A stretch of 64,000 nt of DNA from Geodermatophilus dictyosporus (GCF_900115505.1 NZ_FOWQ01000006.1:186001-250000), one strand, 5' to 3'; counted from the first letter of the stretch, positions 37,672-46,595 are shown. Program-made: numbers and translations. The notes: a model not told the origin generated them from the sequence alone.

Positions 37672-38805
37672 TCACGGCTCCTCCGGACGCTCAGTATCGT
37701 CGCGCGCCTCGCTAATCGCACCCAGCATGGCGTCGAGGGCGCGGGCGATGTCGGCGTCGCGGTCGTCGGCGGCGTGCTGGTAGAGGAGCGCGGCGGCGGG
37801 GGAGGAGTGACCGAGCCGGCGCATCAGCTCCTTGGTGGTCGCGCCGGTGGTCGCGGCGAGGGTGGCGCCGGTGTGGCGAAGTTCGTGCGGCCGGACTGCG
37901 GGCAGGCCGATGGCGTCGGCGGCGCGGCGGAAGGTCGAGTTCCAGTTGCTGCGGGCCAGGTAGCCGCCGGAACTGGTGGAGAACACGAGCGCGTCCGGAG
38001 AAGTGGGGACGTGCTTCTCCAGGTGGTCCTCCAGTACCGCCGCGATGGCGGCGGGCAGGGCCACGGTGCGATGTCCGGCGTCGGTCTTGGGTTCGCCGAC
38101 CACCCACCGTCCGCCCACGCGGCGAACCGAGCGCTCGACACGCAGCAGACCGTTCCCCAGGACGTCGGAGCGCCGCAGCGCGGTGGCCTCACCGAAGCGG
38201 AGTCCGCCGAAGGCCAGCACGAGCACGAGTGCGCGGTAGCGCTCCGTTCTCCGGTCCCGCCCCAGTTGTTCGCCCAGCTGCAAGGCCTCTGTCGCCGTGA
38301 GTGCGCGGGACGGCCGGGAGGCCTTCGGTGTGCCGGCGCCACGCAACCGGCAGGGGTTGGAAGCGATGGCCTCGTCGGCGACCGCGACGTTGAGGATGGC
38401 CCGCAGGAGCCGGTACGCCTGCGCCAGTGCTGTTGGGCCAGTCGTCTGGCCGGCCTTGGCGTGCCAGGAGCGGACGGCGGCGGGGGTGACCTCGTCGACG
38501 GGGACGTCCGTCCATGGCGTAGCGAGGTGGTGACGCCACAGGCCTCCATAGAGGACGCGGGTGCTCCCGCGGAGGTCGTTGCGGGCCAGGTACTCCTGGG
38601 CATACTCGCCGATGGTCCGGCTACTGGCGTTCGGTGCTCGCCAGCTCTTGCGGAGGAGGTCGGTCTGCTGGCTGGCCAGCCACGCCCAGGCGTCAGCCTT
38701 GGTGTTGAAGATCTTGGTGTGCCGCTGACCATCGGGGCCGAGGTACCGGGCGCGGTGGCGGCCGCTTGGGAGCCGGTCGACCGACCCAAACGTTCGCTTG
38801 GTCAT
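37672..38805 (-). CDS. tyrosine site-specific integrase
   Basis: A 377-residue phage-type integrase. It has an N-terminal arm-binding part, a SAM-like core-binding domain (about 62-145, 'TIGEYAQEYLARNDLRGSTRVL') and a catalytic domain with all residues: R203 in 'GGLRFGE', K240 in 'PKTDAGHR', H307 and R310 in 'HELRHTG', H333 in 'LGHSS', Y342 in 'LLYQH'. The excisionase-like gene starts 42 bases upstream on the same strand. It is complete and looks active. It marks an integrated element or its remains; a tRNA-Asn fragment lies about 450 bases beyond its start. Confidence 0.95.
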   Translation of the reverse strand: MTKRTFGSVDRLPSGRHRARYLGPDGQRHTKIFNTKADAWAWLASQQTDLLRKSWRAPNASSRTIGEYAQEYLARNDLRGSTRVLYGGLWRHHLATPWTDVPVDEVTPAAVRSWHAKAGQTTGPTALAQAYRLLRAILNVAVADEAIASNPCRLRGAGTPKASRPSRALTATEALQLGEQLGRDRRTERYRALVLVLAFGGLRFGEATALRRSDVLGNGLLRVERSVRRVGGRWVVGEPKTDAGHRTVALPAAIAAVLEDHLEKHVPTSPDALVFSTSSGGYLARSNWNSTFRRAADAIGLPAVRPHELRHTGATLAATTGATTKELMRRLGHSSPAAALLYQHAADDRDADIARALDAMLGAISEARDDTERPEEP

Positions 38806-38846
38806 GCCGCGACTCTGTCGGGAGCGTCGGCGATTCTCCGCCTTCG

Positions 38847-39062
38847 TTACCGCTGACTGTGGACGCGGCTGGCATCCACAAAGGCGTCTAGCGTCGAGCG
38901 CTCGAGACGCACATACTTGCCCACTTTGACGTAAGCGATCCGTCGCTCGGTGATCAGCCGGCGGATGAAGCGCTCCCCGGTGCCGAGGAACTCACCGGCC
39001 TGAGCGACGGTCAGTAGCGGGCCGCGATCGACGTCTTGCCCCTTCGCTGCTTGCATCGTCAT
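38847..39062 (-). CDS. excisionase-like helix-turn-helix protein
   Basis: A 71-residue MerR/Xis-type DNA-binding protein: 'LLTVAQAGEFLGTGERFIRRL' covers the helix-turn-helix (about residues 16-36), then the wing 'IAYVKVGKYVRLERSTLDAFV'. Such proteins direct the integrase to excision. It is transcribed with the integrase. The ATG at 39062 is used; a second ATG two codons later is equally possible. Confidence 0.88.
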   Translation of the reverse strand: MTMQAAKGQDVDRGPLLTVAQAGEFLGTGERFIRRLITERRIAYVKVGKYVRLERSTLDAFVDASRVHSQR

Positions 39063-39259
39063 GGGATCGAGCGTCGCTGCCCTTCTGCAGCGCTTCTCTG
39101 GTTGTCCCCCCGATCACCAACCTTCCGGGTAACCATGTGACTTCAGAATGCGGACGGAGGTCTTGAGGTCACGAGGGTGCCGACGGGAACATCGCATCGC
39201 AGAAGTTGGCGCCACTGGTGCGCACGTGAATAGCGTGGCCCAGTCGAGCGACCGCAAAC

Positions 39260-39293
39260 GCAGGGTTATTGGTTCGAGTCCAATCGGGGGAGC
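39260..39293 (+). other. 3' fragment of a tRNA-Asn gene, probable attachment site
   Basis: The T arm (stem ATTGG/CCAAT around loop TTCGAGT, 39268-39284), the variable loop before it and the 3' acceptor strand CGGGGGAG (39285-39292) match the end of an actinobacterial tRNA-Asn. No matching 5' acceptor strand (TCCCCCG) or anticodon GTT is present, so it is not a complete gene. Such 3' ends are left at one border of elements that integrate into tRNA genes. It lies about 200 bases beyond the excisionase start. Confidence 0.7.
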
Positions 39294-39686
39294 ATAACCG
39301 CAGGTCAGGGCCTCGTGAGCGAGGCGAGCGTCCTAGCCATCCATGACAAACCCCTGAAATAGCCGACGGGCCACCGCCGTTCTGGGTGCTCCGGCGAGAC
39401 GGCGTAGCGCGGCTAGCCACGCCCGACGACCGTCGGGTGTGACCGCTCCGGCGGGAGCACAGATGTCTCCAACGCGCGGCTGCGCCGACCTCCTGTCCTC
39501 CAGGGTCCTCACCGCCAACCGCGGCCAGTCGCCGGCAGGGCGCATCCTCCAGTTCCGCTCCTGTAGTTCCCCGGTTGCTCGGTCCGGTCGTGCCGGCGCG
39601 CAGCGCCGGAGGACCGGGACGGCACCGGGCGCTAGGGTTCGGCGCCACGGGCGGGTTGTCCACCGAACGGGTGATGGGGGACTGCC
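39294..39686. other. region between the tRNA-Asn fragment and the XRE gene
   Basis: About 390 bases with no firm gene. A leftward frame of 70 codons (ATG at 39545 to 39333) has a ribosome-site-like GGAGG but no recognisable family and only moderate codon bias. No repeat of the tRNA fragment is seen here. Confidence 0.4.
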
Positions 39687-40139
39687 GTGGCGCGGCCACT
39701 GCTGCGAGGCGACCGCCTGCAGGCTGCCCGCGAGGCCATGGCGCTGACCCGAGAAGAACTGGCCACGCGACTCGAGCTGTCGAGCCCGTCGCGCATCCGG
39801 GTCTGGGAGACGGGACTCGAGCGTCCACGACCCCGCTTCGTGCCCCGGCTGGCGGCCGCGCTGGGTGTCGAGCCGCTGTATCTCCTCGACGTCGATCCCG
39901 ATGACCCGCCCCTGGCGGCCCTTCGCCTGGCGGCCGGGCTGGCGACCAACGAGGTGACCGCTCCCGGCTTGTCCGTCATGACGTACGTGCGACTGGAGGA
40001 TGGCCGTCCCGGCGCGGATCCTTCGACCAGGCTCACCACCGCCATCGCCGACGTTCTGGGTGTGGACGTCCCCCGCGTGGACGCCGCCGTCCGTCGCTCT
40101 CGACGCGACCACCTCGCCGTGGCGTCCTTCGGGGCCTGA
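39687..40139 (+). CDS. XRE-family helix-turn-helix regulator
   Basis: A 150-residue protein with an N-terminal HTH of the XRE/Cro type: 'RLQAAREAMALTREELATRL', then 'SSPSRIRVWETGLERPRPRF' and 'LAAALGVEPLYLLDVDPDD' (about residues 10-72). The second half is a small conserved part ('LAALRLAAGLATNEVTAPGL', 'SRLTTAIADVLGV'-like) that may sense a signal or dimerise. The GTG at 39687 follows GGGGGA. It is the nearest regulator upstream of the Tad pilus operon, which starts about 215 bases further on, so control of that operon is plausible but unproven. Confidence 0.85.
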   Translation: MARPLLRGDRLQAAREAMALTREELATRLELSSPSRIRVWETGLERPRPRFVPRLAAALGVEPLYLLDVDPDDPPLAALRLAAGLATNEVTAPGLSVMTYVRLEDGRPGADPSTRLTTAIADVLGVDVPRVDAAVRRSRRDHLAVASFGA

Positions 40140-40355
40140 ACAGGAGAGTTACTGGAGGAAGAGATTGCCTCCACGGGCGATTGCGGTGGTAATTTCCCGC
40201 ATCCGCTGCCCGGGAGGTGTCATGGCTCACACGGCACAGTCGCGCGTGGCTGGGGCTGGCGCGGTGTCAACTGTCGGTCAGCGACCGCGTCCGGGCGTCG
40301 TCGGACCCGTGCGTGTGCCGAGGAACGACCGTCGCGCGCGTAGGACGCTGCCGCA

Positions 40356-40955
40356 ATGACGGCGCGGGGACGGGTGACGGGTGTGCTCCTGCCTGCCTTT
40401 CTGGCCCTCACCGGCTGCACGGCGGAGACGGAATCTCCGCAGAGCTCCTCATCGAGCGAGGCGACCCCGTCGCGGCCGAGCGCGGTGCCGTCAACTACGA
40501 CGTCGGAGACCCCAAGCCCGGATGAACAAGCAGCCCAGACCGCCATCGAGACCTTCGAAGGCCTGCTGCAGATCAGTGATGCGGCCAGCCGTGAGCCGAA
40601 CGCCCGAGACTGGGAACCCGAAATCCGCCGGTATGCCGCCGATCCGGCGGCTCTCCTCACCGTCCAGTCGGTGCGTGACTACGGCACCCTCGGGCTTCGG
40701 CAAGACGGCGATTCCGTCGTAGACCTGCAGGTCACTGGTGTCGACCTGTCTGGGCCCGAAGGGCCAACAGTGAGGATCACCGGCTGCTACGACAGCCAGA
40801 GTGCCCGGACGATCAACGTCGCGACTGGTGAGGTTGTGCCGCCCGGTACACCGCCCCACTACGTCTGGGACATAGCAGTCGTCCAGTTCATGGCAGAGCC
40901 CGGGGAGCCCTGGTTGGTCACCCGTCTGGAGCCTCTGCCGGACCGGCCATGCTAA
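40356..40955 (+). CDS. lipoprotein at the head of the Tad pilus operon
   Basis: A 199-residue exported lipoprotein: short basic start, hydrophobic run and lipobox 'LALTGC' (cysteine at about residue 21). A Ser/Thr/Pro-rich linker of about 35 residues follows, then a domain of about 130 residues ('AIETFEGLLQISDAASREP', 'VTGVDLSGPEGPTVRITGCYD') that resembles the NTF2-like outer domains of actinobacterial lipoproteins. Its last codons overlap the start of the next gene by seven bases, tying it to the pilus operon. Its function is unknown. Confidence 0.75.
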   Translation: MTARGRVTGVLLPAFLALTGCTAETESPQSSSSSEATPSRPSAVPSTTTSETPSPDEQAAQTAIETFEGLLQISDAASREPNARDWEPEIRRYAADPAALLTVQSVRDYGTLGLRQDGDSVVDLQVTGVDLSGPEGPTVRITGCYDSQSARTINVATGEVVPPGTPPHYVWDIAVVQFMAEPGEPWLVTRLEPLPDRPC

Positions 40956-41863
40956 GGCGGATCCTTCGTACCTCGGTAGTTGTCACGGCCGTGCTGATCG
41001 GAGTGACGTCTCCAGGCACTGCCTCCGCAGAGCCAACGGTCGAGTGCTCCAAGACGAATCCCCGCACTGGGGCCTGTCTGCTGTGGGTCTCGACGCCAGG
41101 AGACAGCGGAGCCGCTGGCGATGTGAGCACGGGGAGTGCCCCCGTCACGGAGGGCAGCGCAGAGCGGGACGGCCAAGACGAGGCATCTGCGAACCCGTGT
41201 ACATACAGCGTGGCCGAGCCGCAGCCGGCACCGGACAGCGTCATCTGGCAGGGGAAGACGGCCGCCGATGGCGTGGTGTACGTGCAGGTCTGCCCGCGCG
41301 GGGACGGGTCGGGTCTCGCCGCGGTCCTCGTCTTCGTGGCGAACGGCTCCGCGGCACCGGCGCCTGCGGTGGATCCGCGAGTCCTGGCGGAGCAGGCGAT
41401 TGCCGCGCTGGTGATGCGCGCGCCGGAGATCCGGATGGCTCCGCCGCCGGGCTCGACCAGTGGCCTGGTCGGCCTGCCGGTGTGGATGTGGACCGAGCGC
41501 GGTGAGCAGTTCCTCGGCCCGGCCCGGCAGTCGGTGTCGGCCGGTGGGGTCACGGTCACCGCGGTCGGTGAGGTGAGCCGCATCGCCTGGGACATGGGGG
41601 ATGGCACCACGGTCGTCTGTGGCGCCGGGACGCCGTACGTGCCGGGGGCGGGAGAGGAGTCCCCGGACTGCGGCCACGTCTACGCGCAGGCGTCGACCCG
41701 GCACGTACCCGGTGGCGCGTGGCCGGTCACGGCGACGAGCACCTGGACGATCACCTGGTCCGGTGGCGGCCTGTCGGGCACCGAGACGCTGGAGCTGTCG
41801 TCGTCGACGGAGTTGGTCGTCGGGGAGCTGCACGTCCTCAACCAGGACGGCGGTCGCCGATGA
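40949..41863 (+). CDS. secreted protein of the Tad operon, possible PKD-like domain
   Basis: A 304-residue protein with a Sec signal peptide (MLRRILRTS, hydrophobic core, likely cleavage after 'PGTASA' near residue 27). The C-terminal half contains 'VGEVSRIAWDMGDGTTVVCG' and 'YAQASTRHVPGGAWPVTAT', the pattern of a PKD-like beta-sandwich ('DMGDGT' plus 'Y...G.wpVT'). Two cysteine pairs could form disulfides. It may be an outer component or adhesin of the pilus. It overlaps the gene before it by seven bases and the SAF gene after it by ATGA. Confidence 0.72.
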   Translation: MLRRILRTSVVVTAVLIGVTSPGTASAEPTVECSKTNPRTGACLLWVSTPGDSGAAGDVSTGSAPVTEGSAERDGQDEASANPCTYSVAEPQPAPDSVIWQGKTAADGVVYVQVCPRGDGSGLAAVLVFVANGSAAPAPAVDPRVLAEQAIAALVMRAPEIRMAPPPGSTSGLVGLPVWMWTERGEQFLGPARQSVSAGGVTVTAVGEVSRIAWDMGDGTTVVCGAGTPYVPGAGEESPDCGHVYAQASTRHVPGGAWPVTATSTWTITWSGGGLSGTETLELSSSTELVVGELHVLNQDGGRR

Positions 41864-42546
41864 CCCGCACGCATCCACCGCGGACCGGCGCGCCGGGTCG
41901 TGCGGTGGTCAACGGGTCGTCCCCGGCGCCGATGCTGCCGCCACCGCGCCGGCGCCGTCGTCCGGCACTGTTGGCGCTGGCGGTGGCCATGGTGGTGCTC
42001 GGGGCGCTCGGTGCCGCCTACCTGGCCACCTCGCTGGGACGGACGACGCCGGTGATCGCGGTCGCGCGCGAGGTGCCCTGGGGGCAGCAGATCACCGCCG
42101 CCGATCTGGTGGAGGCGCGGGTGTCCGCCCATCCGGCGCTGGATCCCATCCCCTACGGCGACCGCGACCAGGTGATCGGCATGGTCGCCGCCACCACCCT
42201 GACGCGGGGATCCCTGCTCACCCGCGCGGCGCTCACCGCGCAGCCGCTTCCGCCGCCCGGTCAGCAGCTGGTCGGCGTGGGGGTGTCGGCGGTCCAGCTG
42301 CCGACGACGTCCCTGCGGCCCGGTGACGACGTGCTGCTGGTCCCGGTGACCGGCAGCGGTGCGGCGGGAGCGCCGGGCACGGCGGGGACGTCCGGCCCGG
42401 TGGAGGCCACGGTGGTCCGGTCCGGACCGCCGGGCACCGACGGGCTGCGGGTGGTCGACGTGCTCGTCGACGCCGCCGACGGGCCGGACGTCGCGGCCCG
42501 CGCGGCCGCGGGACTGGTCGCCATCGTCGTCGTGGCCGGCGAGTAG
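41860..42546 (+). CDS. SAF domain protein, CpaB/RcpC-like
   Basis: A 228-residue protein with a Pro/Arg-rich inner tail, one membrane helix (about residues 38-58) and an outer SAF domain: 'VIAVAREVPWGQQITAADL' (about 67-85), then 'LTRGSLLTRAALT'. SAF proteins of this kind (CpaB/RcpC) help Tad pilus assembly, perhaps by binding peptidoglycan or the channel. The C-terminal part has Gly/Ala-rich loops. ATGA overlap with the gene before; 15 bases to the next. Confidence 0.82.
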   Translation: MTRTHPPRTGAPGRAVVNGSSPAPMLPPPRRRRRPALLALAVAMVVLGALGAAYLATSLGRTTPVIAVAREVPWGQQITAADLVEARVSAHPALDPIPYGDRDQVIGMVAATTLTRGSLLTRAALTAQPLPPPGQQLVGVGVSAVQLPTTSLRPGDDVLLVPVTGSGAAGAPGTAGTSGPVEATVVRSGPPGTDGLRVVDVLVDAADGPDVAARAAAGLVAIVVVAGE

Positions 42547-42561
42547 GCGAGGACGGCCGCC

Positions 42562-43371
42562 GTGTTGATCGCGCTGTGCTCGGCCAAGGGCGCCCCCGGC
42601 GTGACCACCGCCGCGCTGGCCCTGACGCTGTCCTGGCCGCGCGGCGCGGTGCTGGCCGAGCTGGACCCGGCCGGTGGCGACGTCCTGGCCGGCTACGGAC
42701 GCGCGCGGCTGTCCGCCGGCGGGCTGACCGAGCTGCAGCTGGCGGCGCGGCGCGGCGGGCTGGCCGGGCAGCTGGACGCCCACCTCGTGCAGCTGGACGC
42801 CACGGGGCGGGCGCGGCTGCTGCCCGGCCTGTCCGATGCGGCCACCGCCCGGCACGTGAACTGGGAACGGCTGGCCGCGGCGCTGGCGTCGGTGGAGGAC
42901 GGCGCCGTCGACGTGCTGGCCGACTGCGGGCGGCTGCGGGCCGAACACTTCCCGGCCGCGGTGCTCCGCCGGGCGGCCGCCGTGGTGGTGGTGACCGGGT
43001 CGACGCTGCGGGCGGTGCGCGCGGCGGCCCAGGCGGTCGCCGAACTGCGCGACGAGGGAGCCGGTCTGGCCCCGGGTGCCGGCGTGCTGGCGGCGCTCGT
43101 CGTGGGGCCGGGTGAGCCGTACGGCGAGCGGGAGATCGGCGAGGTGCTGGGCGTTCCGGTGGTGGGCGTCCTGCCGCGGGACGCCCGGGCGGCGGCGGTG
43201 CTCAGCGAGGGCGCACCGGCCGGGCGGCTGTTCGCCCAATCGGCGCTGCTGCGGGCCGCCCGGTCCGCGGCGGTCCGGCTGGCCGAGTTCGCCGCCGCGC
43301 ACGAGGTCCGGCTAACCCCGCCGCCGACCCCGGCGTCGGCGGCCACCGCCGGAGGCCGCCGTGACCGCTGA
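42562..43371 (+). CDS. CpaE/TadZ-like MinD-family protein with altered P-loop
   Basis: A 269-residue protein at the place of CpaE/TadZ, which localises the pilus machine. The fold is MinD/ParA-like ('MLIALCSAKGAPGVTTAALA', 'AVLAELDPAGGDVL', 'VDVLADCGRL', 'AVVVVTGSTLRAV'). The P-loop reads KGAPGVTT at residues 9-16, so the usual lysine before the threonine is missing. Nucleotide hydrolysis may be weak or absent. The GTG start at 42562 is followed by TTG ATC; its end overlaps tadA by 11 bases. Confidence 0.8.
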   Translation: MLIALCSAKGAPGVTTAALALTLSWPRGAVLAELDPAGGDVLAGYGRARLSAGGLTELQLAARRGGLAGQLDAHLVQLDATGRARLLPGLSDAATARHVNWERLAAALASVEDGAVDVLADCGRLRAEHFPAAVLRRAAAVVVVTGSTLRAVRAAAQAVAELRDEGAGLAPGAGVLAALVVGPGEPYGEREIGEVLGVPVVGVLPRDARAAAVLSEGAPAGRLFAQSALLRAARSAAVRLAEFAAAHEVRLTPPPTPASAATAGGRRDR

Positions 43372-44779
43372 TCCGCTCACTGACGGGACGGTCGGGATCC
43401 CCGTTCGAGGACCGGACGCGTCCGCCCGACCCGTCGACTGGGCGCTGGTGCGCCGGCTGCACGAGACCACCGGGACGGCGCTGGCCGAGGAGCTCAAGCG
43501 CCGCCCCGCGCTGACGGCCAGGGCGCAGCAGGAGCTGGCCCGCACCCTCATTCAGGACGGGCTCGACGAGCTGGTCCGAGAGCGGATGCGGACCGGTCAG
43601 GACGTGCCGTCGGCGGCCGAGGAACGGGCGATCGCCGAGGCGGCGTTCGCCGCCCAGTTCGGGCTGGGCCGGCTGCAGCCCTACGTCGATGACCCGCAGG
43701 TGGAGAACATCGAGGCGCACGGCTGCGACAACGTCTGGATCGGCTACGCCGACGGACGCGACGTCCGGGTCGGCCCGATCGCCGACTCCGACGAGGACCT
43801 GGTGCGGCAGCTGCAGCACATCGCCGCCCGGCTGGGCCGCGCCGAGCGGACGCTGACCACGGCCAGCCCGCTGCTGACCATGCGGCTGCCGGACGGGTCG
43901 CGACTGGCGGCGGTCATCGAGACGGTGCCCCGGCCGCAGCTGGTGATCCGCCGGCACCGGATCCGCAACGTCGACCTCGAGGACCTGGTCGGCCTGCGAG
44001 CGATCGACCGGCCGCTGGCGGAGTTCCTGCGGGCGGCGGTCCGCGCGCGGAAGAACATCGTCGTTACCGGGGGCCAGGGTGCCGGCAAGACCCTGCTGCT
44101 GCGCGCGCTGGCCAACGAGCTCCCCGCCAACGAGAACCTGGCCACGATCGAGAAGCACTTCGAGCTGCTGCTGCACGAGCTGCCCGACCGGCATCCCCGG
44201 GTGGTGCCCTTCGAGGCGCGGGAGGGCACCGGTGAGCGCGGCCCGGACGGCCGCCGCCTCGGCGAGGTGACGCTGACTGAGCTGGTGGAGCACGCCCTGG
44301 TGATGAACGTGAGCCGGGTCTGGCTGGGCGAGGTCCGCGGCGAGGAGGCCTGGCCGCTGATCGAGGTGATGGAGGCCGGCGAGGGCGGCTCGGCCTGCAC
44401 CCTGCACGCCCGCTCGGCCGCCCACGCCTTCGAGCGGCTGGCGAACCTGTGCATGCGCGGTCGCGCGGGAGTGACCCCCGAGCACGCCTACCGGTCGTGT
44501 GCGTCGGCGATCGACCTGGTCGTGCATCTGTCCACCGTCGACGAGCGGTGGATCGGGGGGCAGCGCCACCGGTTCGTCAGCCAGGTCGTGGAGTGCAACG
44601 GCATCGGCGAGGGCGGGCGCCCGGCGCTCACCGAGGTGTTCGCCCCGGGCCCGGACGGACGGGCGGTGGCCGAGCACGATCCGGTGGCCCTGGCCGACTA
44701 CACCCGCGTCGGCTTCAATCCCGACTGGCTGCGATCTGCCTCCGCGCGCTGGGCCGGCGCGGCCGGGAGCCGGCGATGA
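43361..44779 (+). CDS. tadA: TadA/CpaF-type secretion ATPase
   Basis: A 472-residue hexameric ATPase of the VirB11/CpaF family that powers Flp pilus assembly. An N-terminal domain comes first (to about 200), then the Walker A 'GGQGAGKT' at 237-244, the Asp-box-like region 'LATIEKHFELLLHELPDRHP', the Walker B 'VSRVWLGEVRG', and 'CTLHARSAAHAFERL' with the His box. Length and order are normal. The GTG at 43361 overlaps the CpaE-like gene by 11 bases, and the stop overlaps tadB by ATGA. Confidence 0.93.
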   Translation: MTADPLTDGTVGIPVRGPDASARPVDWALVRRLHETTGTALAEELKRRPALTARAQQELARTLIQDGLDELVRERMRTGQDVPSAAEERAIAEAAFAAQFGLGRLQPYVDDPQVENIEAHGCDNVWIGYADGRDVRVGPIADSDEDLVRQLQHIAARLGRAERTLTTASPLLTMRLPDGSRLAAVIETVPRPQLVIRRHRIRNVDLEDLVGLRAIDRPLAEFLRAAVRARKNIVVTGGQGAGKTLLLRALANELPANENLATIEKHFELLLHELPDRHPRVVPFEAREGTGERGPDGRRLGEVTLTELVEHALVMNVSRVWLGEVRGEEAWPLIEVMEAGEGGSACTLHARSAAHAFERLANLCMRGRAGVTPEHAYRSCASAIDLVVHLSTVDERWIGGQRHRFVSQVVECNGIGEGGRPALTEVFAPGPDGRAVAEHDPVALADYTRVGFNPDWLRSASARWAGAAGSRR

Positions 44780-45684
44780 GCGGCGCGGGACTGCTGGCCG
44801 GTACGTGCGGGGCCCTGGTGATCGGCGGCCTGCTGCTGGCCGCCCACGCCGTCACCGCCCCGGCGGCAACGGCTAGGCCGCCGCGCCGCTGGCCCCCTTC
44901 CACCGGGCCGGCCGATCCGCGGCGGGTCCGGCGACAGGGGGTGCTGTGGAGCACCGCTGCCGTCGTGGCGGCCGGGGTGTGGCTGGTGTCCGGATGGCCG
45001 GTCGGCGGCGCGCTTGCCGGAGGAGCGGTGGTCGGCGTCCCGTGGCTGCTGGCGCAGTTCGCCGGCGGCAACGCCGCGGTGGAGCGGCTGGAGGCGCTGC
45101 AGGAGTGGGTGCGCCGCAGCTCCGACGTGCTTGCCGCCGGCGGCGGTCTGGAGCAGACGCTGATCCGCTCCGCGCGCACCGCGCCGGAGCCGATCTCCGC
45201 CGAGGTGGCGACGCTGGCCGCCCGGCTGCAGGCCCGGTGGCCGACGTCGCGGGCGCTGCTCGCCTTCGCCGACGACCTCGACGACGCCGCCGGCGACCTG
45301 GTCGTCGCCGCGCTGCTGCTCGGTGCGGAGCTCCGCGGGCCCGGGCTGGCCCGCGTGCTCACCGAGTTGGCGGGAAGCCTCACCGAGGAGGTCACCATGC
45401 GCCGCAAAGTCGAGGCTGACCGCGCCAAGCCCCGCGCCAACGCCCGGTGGCTGCTGCTGATCACCCTCGCCGCGGCCTGCCTCGCCGCCCTGAATGGCGA
45501 CTACCTGGCGCCCTACGGCACCGTCGTCGGACAGCTGGCGCTGGCCGCCATCGCCGCGCTGATCGTCGGCTGCTTGCTGTGGATGCGCCGACTGACCGCC
45601 GCCGCACCGTCCTCCCGCTTCCTGGCCGACCGCGACCGCAACCGCCGCACTGAACTTGGGTCGACGGAGGTGCCGGTGTCGTGA
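44776..45684 (+). CDS. tadB: TadB-like pilus assembly membrane protein
   Basis: A 302-residue type II secretion F-domain protein. It has two membrane helices in the first 75 residues, then a cytoplasmic F domain ('LEALQEWVRRSSDVLAAGGG', 'ARVLTELAGSLTEEVTMRRK') and two membrane helices near the end ('LLLITLAAACLAALN', 'LALAAIAALIVGCLLWM'). It forms the inner-membrane platform with TadC. It overlaps tadA and tadC by four bases on each side. Confidence 0.88.
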   Translation: MSGAGLLAGTCGALVIGGLLLAAHAVTAPAATARPPRRWPPSTGPADPRRVRRQGVLWSTAAVVAAGVWLVSGWPVGGALAGGAVVGVPWLLAQFAGGNAAVERLEALQEWVRRSSDVLAAGGGLEQTLIRSARTAPEPISAEVATLAARLQARWPTSRALLAFADDLDDAAGDLVVAALLLGAELRGPGLARVLTELAGSLTEEVTMRRKVEADRAKPRANARWLLLITLAAACLAALNGDYLAPYGTVVGQLALAAIAALIVGCLLWMRRLTAAAPSSRFLADRDRNRRTELGSTEVPVS

Positions 45685-46595
45685 GCGGCATCCAGGCGGC
45701 GCTGATCGGCTCCGGCGCCCTCGTCGGGCTCGGGGTCTTCCTGCTGCTCCGGGCGGTCCTGGTGGTCGAGCAGCCCCGGCTCACCGACGCGCTGGCCCGC
45801 CTCGACGGACGGTCGGCCGCCGCACCGACCCTGCCCCTGACGCAGGCAGGAGACAGGTGGGGACGGATAGCCGGCCGGGCGGGAACCTGGGCCGCCGGCC
45901 GGCTGCCCGCCGCCGGACCGCGGACACCGGCGCAGACGCTGGCGCTGATCGGCTGGACACCGGAGGGCTACGCCGCCCGCAAAGTCGGCCTGGCTGCGTT
46001 CGGCGCGCTCTTCGTGCCGCTGCTGACCGCCGTGCTGGGCGCTACCGGCGTCCGGCTGCCGGCCGCGGTGCCGGTGGCCGGGTCCCTGGCGCTGGCCGGG
46101 GTCCTGTTCCTCGTCGTCGACCTCGTCGTGCGCGATCAGGCCGCCGAGGCCCGCGGGCAGATGCGCCGGGCGCTGTGCTCCTACCTGGACCTGGTCAGCC
46201 TGCGGCGCGACGCCAGCGAGGGACCCACCATCGCCCTGGAGCGGGCCGCCGCCCTCGGGGAGGGCGGGGTGTTCCGGCGGATCGCCGACGCGCTCGTCAC
46301 CGCCCGGCTGGCCGGCGAGCCGCCGTGGGACGGGCTGCGCCGGCTGGCCGCCGACACCGGCGTCGGGGAGCTCGCCGACGTCGCCGACATCGCGGTGGTC
46401 GCCGCGCAGGAGGGCGCGTCGATCGCCCCCACGCTGCGGGCCCGTGCCTCCTCGCTGCGCGTGCAGCTGCTCGCCGAGGAGGAGGCGGCGGCCAACACGG
46501 CCAGCGAGAAGCTCACCGCTCCGGTGGCTCTGCTGTCGATCGCGTTCCTCCTGCTGTTCCTCTATCCCGCCCTGGCCCGCCTCCTGGCCACCTGA
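45681..46595 (+). CDS. tadC: TadC-like pilus assembly membrane protein
   Basis: A 304-residue F-domain membrane protein, partner of TadB. The N-terminal helix 'ALIGSGALVGLGVFLLLRAV' is followed by two helices around residues 105-160, the F domain ('ALCSYLDLVSLRRDASEGP', 'VAAQEGASIAPTLRARASSL') and a C-terminal helix 'LLSIAFLLLFLYPALARLL'. The GTG at 45681 overlaps the tadB stop. Thirty bases separate it from the pilin gene. Confidence 0.88.
   Translation: MSGIQAALIGSGALVGLGVFLLLRAVLVVEQPRLTDALARLDGRSAAAPTLPLTQAGDRWGRIAGRAGTWAAGRLPAAGPRTPAQTLALIGWTPEGYAARKVGLAAFGALFVPLLTAVLGATGVRLPAAVPVAGSLALAGVLFLVVDLVVRDQAAEARGQMRRALCSYLDLVSLRRDASEGPTIALERAAALGEGGVFRRIADALVTARLAGEPPWDGLRRLAADTGVGELADVADIAVVAAQEGASIAPTLRARASSLRVQLLAEEEAAANTASEKLTAPVALLSIAFLLLFLYPALARLLAT

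Noticed and set aside
35230..39140. Repeated ATGTGAC strings near 35250, 37645 and 39135 as integrase arm sites
   Set aside because: The shared part is only seven to eight bases with no regular spacing; chance is sufficient.
39200..39293. Complete tRNA gene
   Set aside because: Only the T arm and 3' acceptor strand fit. No complementary 5' acceptor strand, D arm or Asn anticodon loop could be folded.
39333..39545. Leftward 70-codon frame with a GGAGG-like site next to the tRNA fragment
   Set aside because: No recognisable domain, only moderate codon bias, and the same frame continues antisense through the XRE gene, as chance frames do in GC-rich DNA.
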